From: Cyanobacteria bacterium HKST-UBA02
GTDB taxonomy: Bacteria > Cyanobacteriota > Vampirovibrionia > Obscuribacterales > Obscuribacteraceae
Length of the DNA: 27,645 nt
Direction of reading: 5' to 3'
Assembly (NCBI GenBank): GCA_020431945.1
Contig: JAGQHH010000034.1
Span: 1 to 27,645, forward strand
A program made the position numbers and the translations under genes. How positions within the stretch are numbered: the stretch's first letter is position 1; every line of letters begins with the position of its first letter. The notes under the pieces were generated by a model, which was given only the letters and a program-made list of their open reading frames with translations, ran no database searches and had not been told where the DNA came from. This document shows positions 22,712-27,645 of the stretch, in pieces.

Positions 22712-24262
22712 GTGAGCGAGTTAAAAGAGCCTCTAAATCCCATAAGGGAAACCTTCAAGGACATAACCATACCGCGGTTGATCGAGTCGACCTGGAAGGT
22801 GTTCCGGAGGATCCGCGCGCTGCAGGGAACGAAAGCTGCGCTTCGAGTCTTTCCCATAGTCTGGATCATCATCAAGTCCGTGCGAGGGCTGTCCCGCTTT
22901 CATGCTGCCGAGTTCGAGCGCAATCGGGTGGGCGCTATGCCTGACGACGCCGAGGAAGCAGCCCTGACTCAGGCGGAGTACGAAGAGTACAGACAGCTGG
23001 GAGCCTGGCTTTCAGCCAAGCTCCATGCCCTGGGACCGACCTTTATCAAGATCGGTCAGACCCTCTCCACCCGGGCCGATCTCATGCCCCTGCCTGCCAT
23101 GCTCGAGCTTGCGAAGCTCCAGGAGAACGTCGCTCCTTTCGAGCTCAAAGTCGCCCGTCAAATCATTTTCAGAGAGCTGGGCGCTTATCCCGAAGACCTC
23201 TACGATGAGTTCGATCCGGTCCCTCTTGCCGCAGCCAGTCTTGCCCAGGCTTATAAAGCCGTTCTCCGGGACGGTCGGGAAGTCGTGGTCAAGGTTCAGC
23301 GTCCCGGTCTTCCCCAGATAATCGCTCAGGATGTGCAGATACTCGGTGCTATTGCCGACGAGGTGATGGAGTATCCCAATCTCTGCCGTCATACAGACTG
23401 GCCCGGAGTGGTGGAAGAGTTCGCCCGGACCATCTTCGAAGAAGTGGACTATATCCGGGAAGGCCGCAACGCCGATACATTCCGGCGCAATTTCCGGAAC
23501 TTCGAGCGAGTCTATATCCCGAGGATCATCTGGCGATTCACCGGTCGCCGGGTGCTCACTATCGAATTCGTATCGGGCTTCCGAATCGACGATGTCGCGC
23601 AGCTGGAAGCCCGGGGTCTGAGTCCGGAGGATATCACCCGCACCGGAGCGAGCTTCTATCTCAGACAGCTTCTCGAAGACGGATTCTTTCACGCCGATCC
23701 ACACCCGGGCAATATGCGAGTCATGGAAGACGGCCGGATCGGCATTTTCGATTTCGGCATGGTCGGGAAGCTGGAGCCGGAGCTCAAGATGCACCTGGTC
23801 AATGCACTAATTCATGTGAGCCAGCGCGATTATCGAGCCCTTGTAGATGATTTCGTGGGTATGGGTTTTCTCAAGGATGAAGTCGATCGAGACGCTCTCT
23901 GCGCCGATCTTACGCCGATCATCGACACCCGGTTCGCCGACGGCATGACCAAGGTTCGCTTCCGCAAGATGCTCTTCGATTTCTCCGATGTCTGCTATCG
24001 CTATCCATTCAGACTGCCTTCCGAGTTCACTTATGTGATGCGGGCCCTGCTCACTCTCGAAGGGGTGGCTCTGACCATCAATCCGCGTTTCAATTTCATC
24101 GATGCCGCCATGCCTTTCGCGCACAAGCTCCTTCTCAAGAACAATCGGATTATCCGGGAAGCTCTGATCAAGGAAGTTTTTACCGACGGCAAGTTCAATG
24201 GTCAGGCAGCCATGAAGCTGGTGAAAGCGGCTTACAATCTCACCGGCTCTCTGCTTGGCTGA
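22712..24262 (+). CDS. UbiB/AarF-family atypical kinase
   Basis: A member of the ABC1/ADCK/UbiB family, atypical ATP-binding proteins tied to quinone or isoprenoid-lipid metabolism. The 516 residues include the family KxGQ motif (FIKIGQTLSTRADLMP, 111-126), the Ala-rich loop in place of a P-loop (PLAAASLAQAYKA, 171-183), the ATP lysine region VVVKVQRPG (Lys194), HADPHPGNMRV (327-337) and DFGMVG (347-352). The C-terminal membrane helices typical of E. coli UbiB are not obvious. It starts with GTG at 22712; the ribosome site is weak. No quinone-synthesis genes adjoin, so the target is unknown. Confidence 0.93.
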   Translation: MSELKEPLNPIRETFKDITIPRLIESTWKVFRRIRALQGTKAALRVFPIVWIIIKSVRGLSRFHAAEFERNRVGAMPDDAEEAALTQAEYEEYRQLGAWLSAKLHALGPTFIKIGQTLSTRADLMPLPAMLELAKLQENVAPFELKVARQIIFRELGAYPEDLYDEFDPVPLAAASLAQAYKAVLRDGREVVVKVQRPGLPQIIAQDVQILGAIADEVMEYPNLCRHTDWPGVVEEFARTIFEEVDYIREGRNADTFRRNFRNFERVYIPRIIWRFTGRRVLTIEFVSGFRIDDVAQLEARGLSPEDITRTGASFYLRQLLEDGFFHADPHPGNMRVMEDGRIGIFDFGMVGKLEPELKMHLVNALIHVSQRDYRALVDDFVGMGFLKDEVDRDALCADLTPIIDTRFADGMTKVRFRKMLFDFSDVCYRYPFRLPSEFTYVMRALLTLEGVALTINPRFNFIDAAMPFAHKLLLKNNRIIREALIKEVFTDGKFNGQAAMKLVKAAYNLTGSLLG

Positions 24263-24472
24263 TTGCGGTTTTGTGTTGGATTACAGGGCTTTCATTTGTA
24301 TCCGATTGTTGCATGATCAGGTGAAAAGACTCAAAAGGTCTCTGATCACTGGCATCTCCGGCTTCTGGCAAGAGTCCTCTCTTGACAATTATGAGCAACA
24401 TATAGCTTGCCCGGAAGGAAAGCCTGATGTACGCTCGAATTCTTCCTCATATAGTGCGGTACTTAAGACCAG

Positions 24473-25168
24473 ATGACACCGACAGTCTCTACCGGTCAAG
24501 CGCCCGGTCAACTGATCAAATGTCCGACCTGCTCGACCCAGCTCGAGAGCGGCGGCAAGTTCTGCGGCGAATGCGGAACTCAGACCGGCAGCCATCCTGT
24601 GGTCAATCATCCGTCTATTCGGGCCAGGCATACGAGTACAAGCTCGCCTCAGCCGCCGGCTGTTCCCAATCAGGTCAGCTATGACGACCTCGCTCGTCTC
24701 GAGGCTTTCAGGCTGGCTCAGATCCAGGGCGAAGAATCGAGCTGGGCTCCGACTCCCAGTCCGGTCAAAGATGGTGTCGACTATACCCCCAGGTCCCAGG
24801 GAAGCGCTCCGGCTCCCGGATTCGTTCGCAAAGGAGCGACCAAGCGGCGCCAGGTACCTGAAGAGCTGGTCAGAGAAATGCAATCTCTCAATGCCCTGCT
24901 ACTGCGCGAGCACCTCTTTCTGGCCATGCACTGGACTATTTTTGTAATCGCCAACATTATTGGATTCTGGCTGGCCATACAGTGCTATTCGGGCATGGTC
25001 GGCGATGAGGTGACAAGGATCGTCATGGCCCTCACCCCTCTCACTTTCATCAACGCAGTAGCTCTTGCTTGTCTGGCTCCTATCCGGGGAACCCGGAGAG
25101 AGATTTCTCGCATCAAAGAGAAGATGCAGTCCACCCGGGTCCAGATCGAATTCAGCAATATTCTCTAG
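24473..25168 (+). CDS. Zinc-ribbon protein with two membrane helices
   Basis: A 231-residue protein. The N-terminal zinc ribbon has CPTC (Cys17, Cys20) and CGEC (Cys31, Cys34). A long Pro/Ser-rich, probably disordered middle (about 40-120) follows, then a basic patch (KRRQVPEEL) and two membrane helices at about 148-170 and 183-203. A charged cytoplasmic helix ends it (REISRIKEKMQSTRVQIE). It shares the ribbon-plus-membrane plan with the protein at 2805-3362. It converges on the retron reverse transcriptase, and the two stop codons share CTAG at 25165-25168. Two-helix membrane proteins serve as effectors in some retrons, but those are encoded on the same strand as the reverse transcriptase, so the link here is weak. 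Confidence 0.8.
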   Translation: MTPTVSTGQAPGQLIKCPTCSTQLESGGKFCGECGTQTGSHPVVNHPSIRARHTSTSSPQPPAVPNQVSYDDLARLEAFRLAQIQGEESSWAPTPSPVKDGVDYTPRSQGSAPAPGFVRKGATKRRQVPEELVREMQSLNALLLREHLFLAMHWTIFVIANIIGFWLAIQCYSGMVGDEVTRIVMALTPLTFINAVALACLAPIRGTRREISRIKEKMQSTRVQIEFSNIL

Positions 25169-26049
25169 AGCGACGACAGCCTGTTGAGGACGGTCCTGTA
25201 TTTGAGGACTTCCCTGGTATGCGGGTCGAGCATCGAAAGTTGAGAGAGGTGGTTCTCCAGCTCTTTGAGGCGGTGCTTGTAGGCTTCCGGATCGCGCTCG
25301 GCCTGGTGAAACATGGCCCGGATCATGCGGCGTTTCGACCGGGGCAGGTTCGGTTTGGAGTTGACCACCAGACCCGAGACTTTCTGGGTGGAATTGCTCT
25401 TGTGGAATCTGGTCTTCTTGATATTGAGACAGAAACCCTCGAGCTCGACGAGATCGGATATGGTGCGCATGTCCGCGAGAGTGAAAGTACTGTCACCGGA
25501 GATGGTGATGTCGTCGCAATAGCGTGTATAGCTCCAACCGTTGGCGGCGCAGTATTCGGACAGATCCATGTCCATGGTATAAGCGATGAGATTGGCCAGG
25601 TAGGGCGAAGTGGGAGCCCCCTGGGGGAGGCAGCCGATATATGTGGTCAGCTCTGTGAGTACGCAGGCCACTGGAAATGCGAAACCAAGTCGGAGGTACA
25701 GCCCGAGCACGCGCTCAGAGGAGATCGAGCCGAAAAAATCCTCGATGTCGGTATTGAATACGAAGCGCTTGCCGCAGTGAGGAAGGGCATTGGAAAGGAT
25801 CGACATGCCGGGCCTGAAGCCGGTGCATTCCTCGGGCAGAGGTATCTTCTGCAGATATTTCTTGACGAAGGCTTTTTGCGCTTGCTTGAGCTGTTTGTTC
25901 GGGGCCGCCAGTACTCTGAATTCACCGGAGCTCTTTTTGCGGCGGAACCGTGTGTAGTGCTCGTCCATGCGATAGATGAAACGGAGAAGCTCGAATTCCG
26001 ATGACTCCAGGGTCTCTGCCAGCTGCCCAACACTCTGAACGTCAAACAT
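25165..26049 (-). CDS. Retron-type reverse transcriptase
   Basis: A 294-residue RNA-directed DNA polymerase that is just the RT core. In order: FRVLAAPNKQLKQAQKAFVK (RT1-2 region), the retron signature NAxxH as NALPH (87-91), catalytic Asp101 in FNTDIEDFFGSIS, LPQGAPTSPYLANLIAY (141-157), the catalytic box YCDD (177-180, usually YADD in retrons) with ITISGD, and the region-Y motif as VSGLVVN (224-230), where VTG is usual, with KPNLPRSKRR after it. NAxxH plus the VTG-like motif separates retrons from group II intron and DGR enzymes. The ATG at 26049 has GGAG 6 bases upstream. The structured RNA at 26064-26245 directly precedes it. No fused effector domain is present. Confidence 0.92.
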   Translation of the reverse strand: MFDVQSVGQLAETLESSEFELLRFIYRMDEHYTRFRRKKSSGEFRVLAAPNKQLKQAQKAFVKKYLQKIPLPEECTGFRPGMSILSNALPHCGKRFVFNTDIEDFFGSISSERVLGLYLRLGFAFPVACVLTELTTYIGCLPQGAPTSPYLANLIAYTMDMDLSEYCAANGWSYTRYCDDITISGDSTFTLADMRTISDLVELEGFCLNIKKTRFHKSNSTQKVSGLVVNSKPNLPRSKRRMIRAMFHQAERDPEAYKHRLKELENHLSQLSMLDPHTREVLKYRTVLNRLSSL

Positions 26050-26063
26050 AATTTTCTCCAGAG

Positions 26064-26088
26064 AGTAGAAAACGGGGGAAGACTCCTT
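26064..26088 (-). repeat. a2 arm of the retron RNA
   Basis: Minus-strand order AAGGAGT, CTTCCCCC, GTTTTCTACT. It pairs with the a1 arm at 26222-26245 and ends 5 bases before the GGAG ribosome site of the reverse transcriptase. Confidence 0.7.
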
Positions 26089-26094
26089 ACCCCG
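26069..26094 (-). terminator. Terminator-like hairpin overlapping the a2 arm
   Basis: On the minus strand CGGGG-T-AAG, loop GAGT, CTT-C-CCCCG forms 5+3 base pairs around one mismatch (26094-26073), followed by TTTT (26072-26069). It excludes the a1/a2 duplex. It might end the RNA before the reverse transcriptase gene or be disrupted by a1 pairing. Confidence 0.4.
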
Positions 26095-26221
26095 CTAGGA
26101 ATAATGCGCTCGAAACGCTCGTATCCTGCATAAGAAGACTCGAATTACTCTTTCAGCTAAGTTGCCTTTTTTGTTCCGGTTGACGAAACATCAACCTTCC
26201 CGCCGAAGCGGTCCAGAGTAA

Positions 26222-26245
26222 AAAGAGCCTCCCCTCGTTCCTACC
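26222..26245 (-). repeat. a1 arm of the retron RNA
   Basis: Read on the minus strand it runs GGTAGGAACG, then AGGGGAGG, then CTCTTT, and is complementary to the arm at 26064-26088. It could extend through TTACTCT to pair with GGGGTAA next to the other arm, competing with the foot of the msd stem. Confidence 0.7.
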
Positions 26246-26291
26246 GAAACCCTGAGTGTAACTCGCGTTTGCACTCCCGATTCACAGAATG

Positions 26292-26320
26292 ATCTAACTG
26301 CAATTTGTAACGAAAGTCAA
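26292..26320 (-). promoter_or_regulatory. Candidate promoter of the retron
   Basis: On the minus strand TTGACT (complement of 26315-26320), a 17-base spacer and TTAGAT (complement of 26292-26297). Transcription would begin near 26285, about 40 bases before the a1 arm. The -35 is good (5 of 6) and the -10 weak. 8-bp inverted arms (26248-26255 and 26331-26338) flank the whole promoter. Confidence 0.4.
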
Positions 26321-26357
26321 CGAGATCGAGTCAGGGTTAGCGCATTCCAAGGCTCGG

Positions 26358-26388
26358 TATATACAGGGCTCGTCCTGCATATATTTTT
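26358..26388 (+). terminator. Hairpin with T-run between retron and gcvP
   Basis: TATATACAGG (26358-26367) and CCTGCATATA (26374-26383) pair over 10 positions with one G-T, with loop GCTCGT, and TTTTT follows at 26384-26388. On the plus strand this is a terminator shape that would stop antisense transcription from running into the glycine dehydrogenase gene. On the minus strand it is just a hairpin 7 or so bases after the stop, without a T-run. Confidence 0.45.
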
Positions 26389-26394
26389 CGTAGG

Positions 26395-27645
26395 CTATTC
26401 GGGCTGCCAGCGGAGGTTGGGCTTCCTGGCGGCTTGCGCTTCGTCGAGTTTTCCGACCGGCGTCGTATGTGGTGCCGATTTTACGATCTCGGGATCCTCG
26501 ATGCTTTCCTGATCGATTTTGAACATGATTTCGATGAAACTATTCAGAGTCTCCCGGGACTCGGTTTCGGTCGGCTCGATCATCATCGCTTCCGGTACCA
26601 CAAGCGGGAAGTAGACTGTCGGTGCATGAACGCCGTAATCGAGCATGCGCTTGGCGATATGGGCCGTGGAAACACCCCGGGCTTTCTGTTGATTGCCCGA
26701 TAGGACGAACTCGTGCATGCAGGGTTGTTTGTGCGGGAGGGTGAACTTCTCCTTGAGTTTCTCCTTGAGATAGTTGGCGTTCAGGATGGCATCCCGCGAG
26801 ACCTGACAGAGGCCGTTTCGACCATTGGCGAGAATATATGTATAAGCTCTGACCAGAATTCCGAAATTGCCGTAGAAGCCTTTGATCTTGCCTATGGACT
26901 GCGGTCTGTCCCAGTCGAAGGCGTAACCGCTCTCGGTCTTCACCACCAGAGGCTTGGGGAAATAAGGCAGGAGCTCGGGAATGGCTGCTACCGCGCAGCC
27001 TCCGGGACCGCCGCCGCCGTGGGGGGTGGAGAATGTCTTGTGGAGGTTCAGGTGGCATACGTCGGCACCGATGGAACCCGGGGAGGTGAGCCCCACCTGG
27101 GCGTTCATGTTCGCACCGTCCATGTACACCAGCCCGCCGTGCTCGTGCACGATGCCGGTGATCTCGCGGATGGCCTCCTCGTACACCCCGTGGGTGCTCG
27201 GGTAGGTCACCATCAGGCAGCTCAGGTTGTCCGCATGCTGGGCGGCCTTGGCGCGGAGGTCCTCCACGTCCACGTTGCCGTGGTCATCACACTTCACCAC
27301 CACCACCTGCATACCGGCCATCACCGCGCTGGCGGGATTGGTGCCGTGTGCCGAACTGGGGATCAGGGCGATGTTGCGCTGCACGTCGCCCCGGGCCAGG
27401 TGGTAGGCCCGGATGGTGAGCAGGCCGGCGTATTCGCCTTGTGCACCGCTGTTGGGTTGCAGGCTCACGGCGCTGAACCCGGTCACCTGGGCGAGCATTT
27501 CCGAGAGCTCCTCGAACACGAGCTGGTAGCCAGCCGCCTGCTCCACGGGTGCGAAGGGGTGGATGTCGGCGAACTCGGGCCAGCTCAGCGGCAGCAGGGT
27601 GCTGGCCGCGTTCAGCTTCATGGTGCAGGACCCCAGCGGGATCAT
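26395..27645 (-). CDS. gcvP: Glycine dehydrogenase (P protein), C-terminal part, probably chimeric
   Basis: PLP enzyme of the glycine cleavage system that decarboxylates glycine and loads the aminomethyl group on GcvH. 416 residues are visible and the 5' part lies beyond the right edge; the Met at the edge is internal to the family motif MIPLGSCTMKLNAA. The PLP lysine is Lys203 in HLNLHKTFSTPHGGGGPGG. Residues 1-200 read like a full-length GcvP (LQPNSGAQGEYAGLL, YPSTHGVYEEAI, DGANMNAQVGL). Residues after ~204 read like the split subunit GcvPB (DRPQSIGKIKGFYGNFGILV, GVHAPTVYFPLVVPEAMMIE, EAQAARKPNLRW). GC also changes at the same place. The fusion may be an assembly artefact. Confidence 0.88.
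   Translation of the reverse strand: MIPLGSCTMKLNAASTLLPLSWPEFADIHPFAPVEQAAGYQLVFEELSEMLAQVTGFSAVSLQPNSGAQGEYAGLLTIRAYHLARGDVQRNIALIPSSAHGTNPASAVMAGMQVVVVKCDDHGNVDVEDLRAKAAQHADNLSCLMVTYPSTHGVYEEAIREITGIVHEHGGLVYMDGANMNAQVGLTSPGSIGADVCHLNLHKTFSTPHGGGGPGGCAVAAIPELLPYFPKPLVVKTESGYAFDWDRPQSIGKIKGFYGNFGILVRAYTYILANGRNGLCQVSRDAILNANYLKEKLKEKFTLPHKQPCMHEFVLSGNQQKARGVSTAHIAKRMLDYGVHAPTVYFPLVVPEAMMIEPTETESRETLNSFIEIMFKIDQESIEDPEIVKSAPHTTPVGKLDEAQAARKPNLRWQPE

Larger units (their letters stand above)
26064..26245 (-). ncRNA. Candidate retron msr-msd RNA
   Basis: A 182-nt structured stretch on the same strand as, and 14 bases ahead of, the reverse transcriptase gene. Its ends pair: a1 (26245-26222) with a2 (26088-26064), about 23 base pairs with three single-base bulges and a few G-U pairs. 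Inside lie two msr-like hairpins: CCGC-TTCG-GCGG (26211-26200) and GGTTGA-TGTTTCG-TCAACC (26196-26178), the second with a loop like one I recall from the Ec86 msr. After an A6-containing linker comes an msd-like stem at 26162-26089: outer arms ACTTAGCTG/TAGCGGGGT, inner arms GAGTAAT/ATTATTC plus CG/CG, and a 32-nt apical region. The a1/a2, msr hairpins, msd, RT order is that of retrons. The branching G could not be placed. Structure was deduced by eye. Confidence 0.75.

Noticed and set aside
24382..24387. TTGACA as promoter of the zinc-ribbon gene
   Set aside because: The only AT-rich hexamers lie 11-13 bases away; the proper distance reads GCTTGC.
25069..26004. Plus-strand open frame of 311 codons opposite the RT
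   Set aside because: The opposite frame has all reverse transcriptase motifs in order; this product has none and begins inside the zinc-ribbon gene.
26248..26338. AACCCTGA/TCAGGGTT inverted repeat considered as the retron a1/a2 pair
   Set aside because: It lies upstream of the msr hairpins and spans the promoter; the roughly 23-bp duplex of 26222-26245 with 26064-26088 encloses the hairpins correctly.

Overview
This window is a gene-dense bacterial chromosome segment of moderately high GC, with short intergenic gaps and many overlapping start/stop codons. No tRNA, rRNA, insertion sequence, integrase or CRISPR array is visible. The genes are mainly housekeeping: cysteine, isoprenoid, pentose-phosphate and glycolytic enzymes, RNase PH, DNA polymerase III delta, an ETF pair with an acyl-CoA dehydrogenase, and a phosphate-type two-component system with PhoU. 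The mix of a DUF2993/LmeA-like protein, a small alanine/glycine-rich lipoprotein and zinc-ribbon membrane proteins would fit a non-photosynthetic cyanobacterial relative (Vampirovibrionia/Obscuribacterales-like). That placement is a tentative inference; no marker gene here settles it.

Layout. 1-1312 (-) is the N-terminal part of a low-complexity Ala/Gly/Ser/Thr-rich protein that runs off the left edge. 1640-3362 (+) holds cysE, a small coiled-coil protein and a zinc-ribbon membrane protein. 3376-4760 (-) holds an acyl-CoA dehydrogenase and a small partner. 5000-6292 (+) holds rpe and an exported TPR-like protein. 6286-7858 (-) is a two-gene unit of a TOPRIM (OLD-like) protein and a four-helix membrane protein. 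7906-11155 (+) holds a MATE transporter, a RadC-type JAB protein and ispG. 11152-18444 (-) is a long run: phoR-like kinase, phoB-like regulator, phoU, holA, a LOG-family protein, rtcA, etfB, etfA and a CsaA-like protein. 18533-25168 (+) holds gpmI, a GGDAAA-repeat lipoprotein closed by a strong terminator, a DUF2993 protein, RNase PH, a UbiB/AarF kinase and a second zinc-ribbon membrane protein. 25165-26320 (-) is a retron. 26395-27645 (-) is the C-terminal part of glycine dehydrogenase.

The main discovery candidate is the retron at 25165-26320. Its reverse transcriptase carries the NAxxH motif, a catalytic YCDD box and VSG in place of the usual VTG. Directly upstream lies a 182-nt structured RNA. 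A roughly 23-bp end-to-end duplex (a1/a2) encloses two msr-like hairpins and a 74-nt msd-like stem. No standard effector gene is linked to it. The a2 arm can alternatively fold into a terminator-like hairpin just before the reverse transcriptase gene.

The right edge carries a warning. The glycine dehydrogenase frame looks like a fusion of two different families near the PLP lysine, with a jump in GC at the same place. The last ~600 bases may therefore come from another genome through misassembly.
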